Shown here piece after piece: positions 24,959 through 35,200 of a stretch of DNA of 64,000 nt. The DNA comes from Clostridia bacterium (lineage in GTDB: Bacteria > Bacillota > Clostridia > Oscillospirales > CAG-272): positions 62,001 to 126,000 of the forward strand of contig CAAFYZ010000052.1 in NCBI GenBank assembly GCA_900767415.1, written 5' to 3'. Positions within the stretch are counted from its first letter, which is position 1. The number at the start of each line of letters is the position of its first letter. A model generated the notes under the pieces. The model did no database searches. It saw nothing but the letters and a program-made list of their open reading frames with translations, and was not told the origin of the DNA. The translations under genes and the position numbers were made by a program.

Positions 24959-26467
24959 TCAGAGCGTTTCGCCGCCGACCGAAGAGACGAAGCGGAGGAA
25001 GGCGTCGGTGCCTTCTTCGGTATCTTTATAGACACCGGCGTCGCGCAGGACATTCACGAAGGTATTGCCGATCTCGGCTTTGAGAATTTCTTCGACGTTC
25101 TCTTCCGTGAAGGTATACCGATCGCGGAAGGCGGAGAACCACGCATAGTGCTTCCCGATCTTTTCGTCTTCGGAAAAATCCTCGTCGGCGAGGATCGCGC
25201 GGGAGAGAAGCGCGATCTCCTCTTTCAGTCTCGCGGGCAGGACGGCAAGTCCCATGACCTCGATCAGACCGATGTTCTCTTTTTTGATGTTGTGATATTC
25301 GGCGTGCGGATGATAGACGCCGAGGGGATGCTCTTTTGTGGTGATATTGTTGCGTAAGACGAGATCGAGTTCAAAATCTTCGCCGCGGCGACGGGCGATC
25401 GGGGTGATCGTGTTGTGCTTTTCCCCGTCCGTCTCTGCAAAAACGAACGCCCCCTCGTCGGTATAGGCGCGCCACGCGAGAAGAATTTTATCCGCGAGGT
25501 CGGTAAGACGCTCGGGATCGGACCCCGTCAGGCGGATCACCGACATCGGCCAGCGGACGATGCCCGCACGGATGTCGGGATAGCCGTCGAAGCGAAGCGG
25601 GAGACGCACTCCCGCACGCTCCATCGCGAAGGTGTAATGCCCGCCCTGCATGTGGTCGTGCGTCAGGATCGACCCGCCGACGATCGGCAGATCGGCGTTC
25701 TGTCCGATGAAATAGTGCGGGAAGTGCCCGACGAAGGCAAGTGCCTTGCGAAAACTCTCGCGGTCGATCTTCATCGGCGTATGCTCCGCCGAAAGGGCGA
25801 TGCAATGCTCGTTGTAATACACATAGGGAGAATACTGGAGATACCACATCGCCCCCGCCATCTCGAAGGGGATCTGCCGCAGGTTCTGTCTCGCGGGCTT
25901 CGAGAGCGTGCCGGCATACCCTTCGTTCTCGTGGCAGAGCAGGCATTTCGGATATCCCGAGGGGGGCAGAAGTTTTGCCGCGGCGATCGCCTTCGGGTCT
26001 TTCTCCGGTTTCGAGAGGTTGACGGTGATGTCGATCTCTCCGTAGGGAGACGGCACCTTCCACTTCATGTCTTTCGCGATACGGTCGGTGCGGATATAGT
26101 TCGTGTCCTTCGCGAGATTGTAAAAATAGGCAGTCGCCAACCGAGGATCTTTTTCATACAGCACGCGGAAGATCGCTGTCACATCGGACGGACGGGGCGT
26201 GAAAATCCCCATCAGTTCGGTGTCGAAAAGATCGCGGTATACGACGCTCTTCTCCGCGAGTTTCCCGTTTTCAAACGCCGCGTCGCAAAGGTCGGAGAGA
26301 ATCGCGGCGAGCGGGCGTCTCTCTTCCGGGAGAGCCGTCGGGGTAAAGTCGGAGAGACCGAGCGTATAGAGGACGCGGTTCGTCGCGTAGGCGGCGTCCT
26401 CCTTTTCAATCAGTCTTTTCTCCAGTGCATAACGAATCAGTTCGGAAATGCAAACGTTTGTGTTCAT
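24959..26467 (-). CDS. galT: UDP-glucose--hexose-1-phosphate uridylyltransferase, Firmicutes type
   Basis: A 502-residue GalT of the long Firmicutes class, which exchanges UMP between UDP-glucose and galactose-1-phosphate in the Leloir pathway. Recognised segments include DTNYIRTDRI, YPKCLLCHENEGYAG, the active-site HDHMQGG, and GVYHPHAEYHNIKKENIGLIEVMGLA. It starts at ATG 26467, 14 bp after the beta-galactosidase, so the two form an operon. A GC-rich hairpin at about 24887-24920 may terminate it. galK and galE are not in the window. Confidence 0.95.
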   Translation of the reverse strand: MNTNVCISELIRYALEKRLIEKEDAAYATNRVLYTLGLSDFTPTALPEERRPLAAILSDLCDAAFENGKLAEKSVVYRDLFDTELMGIFTPRPSDVTAIFRVLYEKDPRLATAYFYNLAKDTNYIRTDRIAKDMKWKVPSPYGEIDITVNLSKPEKDPKAIAAAKLLPPSGYPKCLLCHENEGYAGTLSKPARQNLRQIPFEMAGAMWYLQYSPYVYYNEHCIALSAEHTPMKIDRESFRKALAFVGHFPHYFIGQNADLPIVGGSILTHDHMQGGHYTFAMERAGVRLPLRFDGYPDIRAGIVRWPMSVIRLTGSDPERLTDLADKILLAWRAYTDEGAFVFAETDGEKHNTITPIARRRGEDFELDLVLRNNITTKEHPLGVYHPHAEYHNIKKENIGLIEVMGLAVLPARLKEEIALLSRAILADEDFSEDEKIGKHYAWFSAFRDRYTFTEENVEEILKAEIGNTFVNVLRDAGVYKDTEEGTDAFLRFVSSVGGETL

Positions 26468-26481
26468 TTTCTCTTCCTTTA

Positions 26482-29400
26482 TCAGACATCAAGTGCTTTA
26501 TAGAGGTTGACGGGGCATTCGTTGCCGGGGAACGTCGGCTTGAAGAAGAAGGTAAAATCAAAGGATTTTTCGTCGATCCGATAGGGCGGCTCGAGCGCGG
26601 GACCGCAGGAGTTCGAGCCGATGCCGCTCGTGCGGTAGTCGATGAAGACGGTCGTCTCGCGGTTCGGCGTCAGCTCGTAGTTGTGGCGCGTCGCGGTCAG
26701 CTGCTCGGGCGTGAAGTGCGAGAAGGAGAAGGAAAACTTCTCCGCACCGAAGAAGAGTCCGTGTCCCGCGGTGCTTGCCACATCGGCAAACTTCGTGCCG
26801 GTGTGTGCCGTATTCTCCTGCGGGCGGACATACGGCTCGAAGTTCTCGCTCACCGTCGTGCGGAAGAAGGCAAGGCGGGAGGAAAGACGCAGGTCTTCAT
26901 ACGCCTCGCCGGGACCGTAACCGAAGTAACGGACGTCCTCGCACCCCTCGGGCATGGTAAAGCGGAAGCCGAAACGGGGCAACATCGGGAGTTTCTCCCT
27001 CTTCCCGTCGCCGAACACGGCGGCAAAGTCCGTCGTCTCCGCATGGCAGTCCACACGCACCGCCTCAAAGGGTCGGAAGGTGTAGGTAACATTCAGACGG
27101 AGGAAAACATCGACCGCCTTCGCCCCGAGGGTCATCGCGGCGCGGATGCGCACCTCTCCCCCCTCTTTTTCTGCGGTAACAAAGCTTGTATTGACTTCGG
27201 CACGGTCGTAGCCGACGCGCATCCACTGCGTCTTGATCTCGCGGTCGTTGTCGGTCGGGGCGCGCCAAACCGAGGGAATCACGGGCGAGGTGATCATATC
27301 CTTCCCGTTTTCCGAGATTTTCGTAATCAGACCGCTCGAACGGTTGACGCGCACTTCGGTCTCGTCGTACGTTACGGTATATTCGGTCGCGCTCTCGGAG
27401 AGCGTGATCTCCCCTTTCGCCGCGCGCGGTGTATGCACGATGCTGTCGGAGAGGATAAACTGAACGAAGCCGACCTCGTGTCCGACGGGTGCCCACGGCG
27501 TCTCCGTGTTCTGTCTTGCGGTCACGGTCAGCGTCGTGCACTCGTCGAAGGTGCGTCCCTCGAAAAGAGGAATCCGACGGCTCTTCTGCGGTGCGACGGC
27601 AAAGGCGCCGAGCGTGCGGGATTCGATGCACGCGCCGTTCTTCTCCAATACGAAGGAGAAGGAGAGGTCGGAAAGGTCGCGGAAGTAGCGAAGGTTCTTC
27701 ACGGTGAGAACGCCGTTTTCATAGGTGAGGGCGAAGGGCTTGATCGCCTGTTTCAACTCTTTCAGTCCGGTGTGCGGACGGCGGTCGGGATAGACAAGAC
27801 CGTCGACGCAGAAGTTTCCGTCGTTCGGGAAATCGCCGAAGTCGCCGCCGTAGGTATAGTGCGGGTCGGTATGGACGCTTTCGCCGATGGCGACCGAGTG
27901 GTCGGTATATTCCCACACGCACCCGCCGAAGAAGCGGTCGTGCTTATAAATCAGATCCCAATAGGCGGCAAGGTCGCCGGGGCCGACGCCCATCGCGTGG
28001 CAGTACTCGCAGAGGAAGAGGGGCTTGTCGACGAGCTTCTTATTCATATAGTAATCAAGGACCAGGGAGATCGCGGGATACATACGGCTCTCGACGTCGT
28101 AGTAAGAGCGGTAACAGGCGGCGTCCACCGCCACGGGCTTCCCTGCCTTCGCTACCATGTCCGCGTTGTGTGCGCGGCGGGACTCGTCCTCCGCGTGTAC
28201 GAGGCGCGAGCCGTCGCGGGTGTGGAAGTAGTCGCACTCCGCCTTATGGTTGATGCCGGGACCCGACTCGTTGCCAACCGACCACATGATGATCGAGGGG
28301 TGGTTCTTGTCTCTTTCGAGCATCCGCTCGGCGCGGTCGAGATATGCCTCCGTCCACTCGGGGTTGTTCGTCAGACGGTTGTCGTCGTTGTAAATACCGA
28401 TGCCGTGGCACTCGAGATCCGTCTCGTCGCACACATAAAGACCGTAGCGGTCGCAAAGGGTGAGGAAGCGCGGGTCGTTCGGATAATGGCTCGTGCGGAT
28501 CATGTTGACATTGTGCGCTTTCAGAATCATGATGTCGCGGCGCATATGTTCCATCGGCGTGGCGTGTCCGAGCAGCGGGTGGCTGTCGTGACGGTTGACG
28601 CCCTTCGCCTTGACCTTCTTGCCGTTGATGAAGACGGTGTCGCCGATCACCTCCACGCGGCGCACGCCGACGGGAAGAGAGATCACCTCGCCGCCCGCAG
28701 AGAGTTCGAGACGGTAAAGGTAGGGGATCTCGTCCGACCAGAAGTGCGGTGCGTCCATGCGCACGGTGGTAAAGTCGCCCTTGCCGTCCGCCGTGAGAGA
28801 GCCGCCGTCGACGCGGCACTCTTCCGCGTCATAGAGCGTATAGGAAATCTCCGTTTTTCCGTGTGTCAGAAGTTCCACGGCAAAGGAGGCACAAGAGAAG
28901 TCGTCCGCGATGTCGCACTTTACGAAAATGTCTTCGACCCTCGCCTTGTCGCGGGCGAGGAGGAAGACCTCGCGGAAGATGCCCGAGGCACGGAACATAT
29001 CCTGATCTTCGAGATACGTGCCGTCGCACCACTTGAGCACCAGCACCTTGATGTTGTTCTTCCCGGGGTGCATATACTTCGTAATGTCAACTTCACTTGT
29101 CATGTGGCTGACCTGACTGTATGCCGCGAAGACGTCGTTGATGAAAAGATAGAAGCAGGAATCGACGCCCTCGAAGTTCAGAAGGATGTCTTTTCCGCAA
29201 AGGAACTCCTCGGAGAGCGTGAAGTCGCGCATATAGAGCCCGCAGGGGTTCTCGTTCGGAACGTGCGGAGGATCGACGGGGATCGGGTAGTTTACGTTGG
29301 TATAGTTCGGCGTGTCGTAGCCGCGACCGAGCGCGTTCTGCCAGTTCATCGGCACGTCGAGCGTATCCCACGACGCGGGCGGTGTCACGCGGAAATCCGG

Positions 29401-29592
29401 CACCTCGTCGACCGAGGGATAAAAACGAAACTTCCATGTGCCGTCGAGCGTCTTGAAATACACCGAGGAATTTCTCTCGTCGCGAAGAGCCGTCGCGCGG
29501 TCTCCGTACGGAATGAAGTAGGCGTGCGGACGCTCGCAGCCGACGTGGAGCGTCTTTTGCGTCTTGTGATAATCCGGAATTTCAAAAGGCAT
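26482..29592 (-). CDS. lacZ: Beta-galactosidase, glycoside hydrolase family 2
   Basis: A 1036-residue LacZ-type enzyme with the normal five-domain length. The acid/base glutamate lies in WSVGNESGPG and the nucleophile in LCEYCHAMG; GVNRHDSHP and the N-terminal galactose-binding domain (TLDGTWKFRFYP) are clear. It has no signal peptide, so it hydrolyses imported lactose or galactosides. GGAGG eight bases before the ATG at 29592 fixes the start; a longer GTG frame to 29622 has none. A promoter lies at 29627-29656 and galT follows directly. Confidence 0.95.
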   Translation of the reverse strand: MPFEIPDYHKTQKTLHVGCERPHAYFIPYGDRATALRDERNSSVYFKTLDGTWKFRFYPSVDEVPDFRVTPPASWDTLDVPMNWQNALGRGYDTPNYTNVNYPIPVDPPHVPNENPCGLYMRDFTLSEEFLCGKDILLNFEGVDSCFYLFINDVFAAYSQVSHMTSEVDITKYMHPGKNNIKVLVLKWCDGTYLEDQDMFRASGIFREVFLLARDKARVEDIFVKCDIADDFSCASFAVELLTHGKTEISYTLYDAEECRVDGGSLTADGKGDFTTVRMDAPHFWSDEIPYLYRLELSAGGEVISLPVGVRRVEVIGDTVFINGKKVKAKGVNRHDSHPLLGHATPMEHMRRDIMILKAHNVNMIRTSHYPNDPRFLTLCDRYGLYVCDETDLECHGIGIYNDDNRLTNNPEWTEAYLDRAERMLERDKNHPSIIMWSVGNESGPGINHKAECDYFHTRDGSRLVHAEDESRRAHNADMVAKAGKPVAVDAACYRSYYDVESRMYPAISLVLDYYMNKKLVDKPLFLCEYCHAMGVGPGDLAAYWDLIYKHDRFFGGCVWEYTDHSVAIGESVHTDPHYTYGGDFGDFPNDGNFCVDGLVYPDRRPHTGLKELKQAIKPFALTYENGVLTVKNLRYFRDLSDLSFSFVLEKNGACIESRTLGAFAVAPQKSRRIPLFEGRTFDECTTLTVTARQNTETPWAPVGHEVGFVQFILSDSIVHTPRAAKGEITLSESATEYTVTYDETEVRVNRSSGLITKISENGKDMITSPVIPSVWRAPTDNDREIKTQWMRVGYDRAEVNTSFVTAEKEGGEVRIRAAMTLGAKAVDVFLRLNVTYTFRPFEAVRVDCHAETTDFAAVFGDGKREKLPMLPRFGFRFTMPEGCEDVRYFGYGPGEAYEDLRLSSRLAFFRTTVSENFEPYVRPQENTAHTGTKFADVASTAGHGLFFGAEKFSFSFSHFTPEQLTATRHNYELTPNRETTVFIDYRTSGIGSNSCGPALEPPYRIDEKSFDFTFFFKPTFPGNECPVNLYKALDV

Positions 29593-29626
29593 GGTGGTGT
29601 CCTCCGAAGTTTTATTTACCACTTGA

Positions 29627-29656
29627 ATTGTACCATAGACGGCAACGGCTTGTCAA
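29627..29656 (-). promoter_or_regulatory. Promoter of lacZ-galT
   Basis: A perfect TTGACA and TACAAT spaced by 18 bases on the minus strand, 35 bp before the lacZ ATG. No catabolite-response element or operator was clear to me. Confidence 0.65.
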
Positions 29657-29798
29657 TGGACTTTCCTTAAATTCTCTGTAATTATCTTGCGCGTTTTATA
29701 AGGATCTTGCGACTTTCCCGAAAAACGGAAGATTTGCTCTTTTTTCCGTACGTCAAAAATTTTTGCCGATTGTTTGCAAAGAATCCTTTTTTTCGTCA

Positions 29799-29826
29799 TT
29801 GCCGTTTCATAAAATGGAAGTATACT
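29799..29826 (+). promoter_or_regulatory. Promoter of the S1C protease gene
   Basis: TTGCCG and TATACT spaced by 16 bases, 47 bp before the ATG. Confidence 0.5.
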
Positions 29827-29873
29827 AAAAACAATCCGAAAAAGGAACATTCCATCCGACGAAAGGCGTGTCT

Positions 29874-31145
29874 ATGAAAACAAGAACCAAGCTCCTCTCC
29901 CTTTTTCTCGCTCTGACCCTTCTCCTCTCTCTGCCGGTGCTGACCTCCTGTGACCTCTCGGGCAACAAGACGGCGGAGCTGGAAGAGACGCTGAAATCCT
30001 ATGTCGACGAAAAGGTCAACGCGAGCAGCGATGTCAACAACTACGACATCAACATCACAAGCGACAGCACCGTCTCTCTTCTCGCGGCGAGCAAGGGTCT
30101 TCTCTCCTCGGTGAGCGTCTATTGCAATTTCGTCATCAAACGCTCTTACGGCTGGGGACCGAACGCCTCGACCTATGAACAGCAGACGCAGTCCGCCGGC
30201 TCGGGCGTCATCTATCGGATCGACAAGAAAAACGGCGACGCCTATATCATCACCAATTATCATGTCGTCTATAACTCGCAGGCGAGCACGAAAAACCATA
30301 TCAGCGACGAGATCAACCTCTATCTTTACGGAAAAGAGAGCAGTGCCTACGCAATCCCCGCGACCTACATCGGCGGGTCGATGCTCTACGACATCGCCGT
30401 CCTGAAAGTGGAAAACAGCGATGTCCTGCGCGCCTCGAACGCGAGAGCGGCGGACTTCGAAGACTCGAACGAAGTCTCCGTCCTCGATACGGCGATCGTC
30501 ATCGGCAACCCCGAGGCGAAGGGAATCTCGGCGACCGTCGGACACGTCAACGTGCAGAGCGAATATATCCAGATGACGGCGGCGGACGACACCACCCCGA
30601 TCGAAATGCGGGTCATGCGTATCGACGCGGCGGTCAACAGCGGCAACTCGGGCGGCGGACTGTTTAACGACAAGGGCGAACTCATCGGTATCGTCAATGC
30701 GAAAATGTCCAGTTCTTCCATCGACAACATCGGCTACGCCATTCCGTCGAACATCGCAAAATACGTCGCGGACAACATCCTCTACTACTGCGACGGTAAG
30801 GAAAACGAAAGCGTCTATCGCTGTCTGCTCGGCATCACGGTGGCGGCGGCGGCGTCCGATACCGTCTACGACACCGAGACGGGGAAGGTGCACATCGTGG
30901 AGAGCGTCGCCGTGAAGGAAGTCGGCAGTACCTCTCCCGCACTGAACGTGCTGAAAGAGGGAGACGTCATCCGCTCGATTACCATCGGTGAGAAGACCTA
31001 TGAGGTCACGCGCATCTTCCACATCGTCGACATCATGCTGAACGCGAGAGTCGGCGACACCGTGACGATCGCCGTCACGCGGGACGGCGCGGAGCAGTCA
31101 GTCTCCCTGACCATCAAGGAGTCCTCGCTGACAAAGTGCAGTTGA
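29874..31145 (+). CDS. Lipoprotein S1C serine protease with PDZ domain (HtrA-like)
   Basis: A 423-residue trypsin-like protease. A signal peptide ends in the lipobox VLTSC, so it is membrane-anchored outside the cell. The catalytic triad is visible: His in ITNYHVV, Asp in YDIAVLKVE, and Ser in VNSGNSGGGLF. A PDZ-like C-terminal domain follows (LNVLKEGDVIRSI). HtrA-type enzymes degrade or refold damaged exported proteins. The ATG at 29874 follows AAAGG; a GTG two codons earlier is in frame. A terminator directly follows, so it is a single-gene unit. Confidence 0.92.
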   Translation: MKTRTKLLSLFLALTLLLSLPVLTSCDLSGNKTAELEETLKSYVDEKVNASSDVNNYDINITSDSTVSLLAASKGLLSSVSVYCNFVIKRSYGWGPNASTYEQQTQSAGSGVIYRIDKKNGDAYIITNYHVVYNSQASTKNHISDEINLYLYGKESSAYAIPATYIGGSMLYDIAVLKVENSDVLRASNARAADFEDSNEVSVLDTAIVIGNPEAKGISATVGHVNVQSEYIQMTAADDTTPIEMRVMRIDAAVNSGNSGGGLFNDKGELIGIVNAKMSSSSIDNIGYAIPSNIAKYVADNILYYCDGKENESVYRCLLGITVAAAASDTVYDTETGKVHIVESVAVKEVGSTSPALNVLKEGDVIRSITIGEKTYEVTRIFHIVDIMLNARVGDTVTIAVTRDGAEQSVSLTIKESSLTKCS

Positions 31146-31170
31146 TTTTCGCCCCTTTATAAAGATTTCT

Positions 31171-31208
31171 GCCCCGAAAGACGGCGCGCCGTCTTTCGGG
31201 GCTTTTTT
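31171..31208 (+). terminator. Terminator of the S1C protease gene
   Basis: GCCCCGAAAGACGGC and its exact inverse form a 15-base stem with a 2-base centre, followed by six T. Confidence 0.88.
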
Positions 31209-31238
31209 CCGAAGTTTTCGCTTTTTCTCCCGCCCGCC

Positions 31239-31267
31239 TTGCAATCGGGGAACGGATATGATAAAAT
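31239..31267 (+). promoter_or_regulatory. Promoter of truB-addA
   Basis: TTGCAA and TAAAAT separated by 17 bases, 36 bp before the truB ATG. Confidence 0.55.
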
Positions 31268-31303
31268 AGAAGAAACACAACGGATACGGAAGGACTGAAG
31301 AGG

Positions 31304-32197
31304 ATGGACGCCGTCACGGGAATTTTTATTCTGAACAAAGAAGAGGGGCTGACCTCGCAGAGTGCGGTCAACCGCGTAAAACGCCTGTTCGGCGCGGAAA
31401 AAGCGGGACATACCGGCACGCTCGACCCGATGGCGACGGGGGTCTTGCCCGTCCTGCTCGGCAGAGCGGTGAAGGCGAGCGAGTTCATGCTCTCCTCCGA
31501 CAAGCACTACCGCGCGACCCTGCGCCTCGGCATGACGACCGACACCGAGGACACGACGGGCGAGGTCCTCTCACGTGCCGACACCCTCCCGACGGCAGAA
31601 GAAGTCTTCGCCGCGGCGGACGCCTTCCGCGGGGAGATCCTGCAGACCCCGCCCATGTATTCGGCACTCAAACAAAACGGAAAAAAACTCGTCGATCTCG
31701 CCCGTGCGGGCATCACCGTCGAGCGGGAGGCGCGGCAGATAGCCGTCCGCCGCCTGACCCTCAGACAGCTCTCTCCCTCCGACTACGAGATGGACGTCGT
31801 CTGCTCCAAGGGCACCTATATCCGCACCCTGTGCGCCGACATCGGCGCGTCCCTCGGCGTCGGCGGAGTGATGGCATCCCTCTGTCGGACGGAGGCGGCG
31901 GGGTTTTCGCTCTCCGACGCGCATACGCTGAAAGAGGCGGAGGCACTGTCTGACGAGGGGCGGCGCGCCCTTCTCTTCCCCGTCGAGCGCATCTTCCTCT
32001 CTTTGCCGAAAGTGACGCTCCCTCCCTTTTTCGCCCGTCTCGCGCGCAACGGCACGCCGATCTATCAGAAGAAGATCGGCATCTCCATGCCGGAGAAGAG
32101 CCGCGTCCGCCTTTCGGACGCAGACGGATTTTTTGCCGTGGCAGAATCCAGAGAGACGGCAGACGGCATGGCGTTTTGCCTTCTGAAACTCTTTTAA
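31304..32197 (+). CDS. truB: tRNA pseudouridine(55) synthase TruB
   Basis: A 297-residue enzyme that makes pseudouridine 55 in the T-loop of tRNA. The N-terminal GILNK-like GIFILNKEEGLTSQ, the catalytic-Asp motif GHTGTLDPMATGVLP and the CSKGTYIRTLCADIG segment are conserved. TruB is usually next to rbfA and ribF, which are absent here. addA follows after 30 bp, so they may be co-transcribed. Confidence 0.95.
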   Translation: MDAVTGIFILNKEEGLTSQSAVNRVKRLFGAEKAGHTGTLDPMATGVLPVLLGRAVKASEFMLSSDKHYRATLRLGMTTDTEDTTGEVLSRADTLPTAEEVFAAADAFRGEILQTPPMYSALKQNGKKLVDLARAGITVEREARQIAVRRLTLRQLSPSDYEMDVVCSKGTYIRTLCADIGASLGVGGVMASLCRTEAAGFSLSDAHTLKEAEALSDEGRRALLFPVERIFLSLPKVTLPPFFARLARNGTPIYQKKIGISMPEKSRVRLSDADGFFAVAESRETADGMAFCLLKLF

Positions 32198-32227
32198 TTC
32201 CTTGTTTTTGTAAAGAAAGGTTGTCTT

Positions 32228-35200
32228 ATGGCAGAAAGAACCTTTACGGAAGAACAAAAAAGCGCGATCGAGACGCGGGGTAAGACGCTCCTCGTCTCCG
32301 CGGCAGCCGGCTCCGGAAAGACCGCGACGCTGACCGAGCGGATCATCCGCACCCTGCTCGACGAAGAAGACCCCGTCGGCATCTGCGACCTTCTGATCGT
32401 CACCTTTACCAATGCGGCGGTCGGAGAGATGCGGGAGAGAATCCGCGCGGCACTCACCGCCGCCGTCGCAAAGCACCCCGAGAACCGTCGGCTCGAAAAA
32501 CAGCTCTATCTTCTCCCCGCGGCGAACATTCTGACGATCGACGCATTCTGCAACCGTCTTTTGCGCGAATGTGCCGCCGACGCGGGACTGCCGCCGAACT
32601 ATCGGATCGCCGACCCGACCGAGGGAGAACTGCTCGCCCGCACGATGATCGAAGAGTTAATCGAGAGCGTCTACGACGGCAACTTCGAAGACGCTCTGAC
32701 CCCCGCGCGCCTTTCCGCGCTCTCCGACTGCCTGACCAATGCCAAGTCGGACGGTGCGCTCGGCGAGACGCTCTTCTTCCTCTATCGGCAGATCGAGAGC
32801 ACCGAGCGCGGCGTGGCGTCGCTTTCGGATGCGGCGGCGTCCTATGCGCACTTTTCTTCGGTCGAAAAGACGACAGCGGGGGAAAAAATCCTCACCCACG
32901 CAAGAAGGACGCTCCTGCATTATCGCGACGCCTACGACGCCCGTCTCGCCGCACTGGAAGACGAGGGGGGCGAGGACGCCGAAAAATACGTTGCCTTTTT
33001 CACGCCCGAGCGGGACGCCCTCGACGCCGCCCTCCGGTGTAAAACCTATGCCGCGCTGAAAGACGCGCTCGCCTCCTTCCCCTTCGGCAAGCGGATCCCC
33101 GCCGTCCCGAAGGACAAAAAGACCGACGCCCACGTCTTCGCCAAAGCGACGCGGGACGCCCTCAAAAAAGACCTGCCCGCCCTTTCGCAAAAATTCTTTT
33201 CCTACACCCCGGAAGAATGGGAAACGCTCTATCGGGACCTGCACGAAAAGACGGCGACCCTCGCCGCCTTCCTCTCCGTATACGACACCCTCTTCCGCGC
33301 GGAAAAGAGACGGCGGGGGATCGCGGAATACGCCGACATCGAACGGTACGTCGCCGACGCCCTCTGGCAGGACGGGAAGAAAACGCCCTTTGCCGAGGCG
33401 GTCGCCGCCCGCTTCCGCGCGGTGTACATCGACGAGTTTCAGGACGTCAGCCCCCTGCAGGCGCACATCTTCTCCGCGGTGGTCAGAGAGGACAACTGCT
33501 TTTCCGTCGGAGACATCAAGCAGAGCATCTACGGCTTCCGCGGGGCGGACCCCACCGTCTTCGCGCGGGCAAAAGAAAGTTATCCCCCGCTCGCGACAGC
33601 GGAAGATTCCGATACCGCCGCCGTCTTCATGTCGAAGAACTTCCGCTCCGACCCCGGGGTAATCGACTTCGTCAACGGTGTCTTCGACCCCGCCTTTTCC
33701 CTGCTCGGCGAGAGCATCGGCTATCGGGAAGAAGACCGCCTGACCTCGGGAAAGACGGGAGATCCCCCCTATCGGAAGACCGAGATCCTTCTCGTCTCTC
33801 TCCCGAGAATCTCGCGGAAAGAGGAGGAAGAGGAAGAGCCGATCGACGCAAAAGAAGCCGAAGCCGCGGCGGTCGCAAAAAAGATCCGCTATCTTCTCGA
33901 CAACGAAAAAAGAGACGACGGCTCGCCGATCCGCCCCTCGGACATCGCCATTCTTTTCCGCAAGATGAAGGGGAACGCCGAGGTCTATACCAAGGCACTC
34001 GCAAAGAGAGGCATCCGATGCGAGGTGCCCGAGGAGAAAAACTTCTTCTATAACGCCGACGTCCTCCTCGTCCTCTCCCTTCTAAACGTCATCGACAACC
34101 CGCGCCGCGACGTCCATCTCGCGGGGCTTCTCTGTTCTCCTCTGTTCGGTTTTTGTGCCGACGATCTCGTCGCCGTGCGCAAAGAGGGAGAAGGGAGAAG
34201 TCTGTACGACGCCCTGAAATTCTATTGCAAATGTCATGAAGAGTTTACAAAAGGCGTCGATTTTCTCAAAAAGCTCGAACATTTTCGTGAGATTGCGGAG
34301 GGGTGCAACATCGACCGCCTTCTCGCCCGTCTGTATGCGGAGTGCGGACTGGAAGCCCTCGCGGCGAAGAACGGCGGCACCGACAATCTCCGTCTCTTCT
34401 ACGAATACGCCCGCCGTTTCGAAGCGTCCTCGTATCAGGGACTGTACGGCTTTCTCCATTATATCAACCGCCTGATCGAATCGGGCGCGAACTTTGAAAA
34501 GGCGGGGGTCGCGGAGCGTCCCGACTGCGTGCGTCTTGTGACGGTGCACGCCTCGAAGGGACTGGAATATCCCGTCTGCTTCTTTGCCGAGACGGGCGGC
34601 TCTCTCTCCGACAGCGACAGCAGAAAAGCCGTCCTCCTCGACCCCCTGCTCGGTCCCGCCTTCCGTCTTTGCGACCCCGAGGGACTGGTCTTTCTGAACA
34701 ATCCCGTGCGCGCCCTCGCGGAAGAGAGACACCGCCGCCTCGCGTGCGAAGAAAATCTGCGCGTCCTCTACGTCGCCCTGACGCGGGCGGGCGAGCGGCT
34801 CTATATCTCGGGAAGAATCCGCGCGGAGGCAGACGACTTCCTCGAAGAGATGCGCCGCGAAAAAGAATGTGCGACGCCCTATTCCGCCGAAAAACGCAAG
34901 AGTTTTCTCGAATGGATTCTCGCATCCGGTGCACCCGCCGACCTCCGTCTCTTTTCCGTCACGGAAGAGGAGACGGAACAGCGTCCGACCGAAAAACCGG
35001 AGACGGACGAAAAAGCGTCGGACGTCCCCACGCCCTCCGGAGAGCGGGCGGAAAAGACCCCGACGGACGAAATCTCGGAAGAGGCGGTCGGCGACTACCT
35101 TTCCCGCTTTTCCTACCGCTATCCCGAAGAGGTTCTCACGCATATCCCGGCAAAACTCTCCGTCTCTCTTCTCTCCCCCGCCATTCTCGGCGAAGAGGAA

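Noticed and set aside
26425..29670. A 1081-codon plus-strand frame opposite lacZ
   Set aside because: Shadow of lacZ caused by codon composition; reads as low-complexity Arg/Val/His protein.
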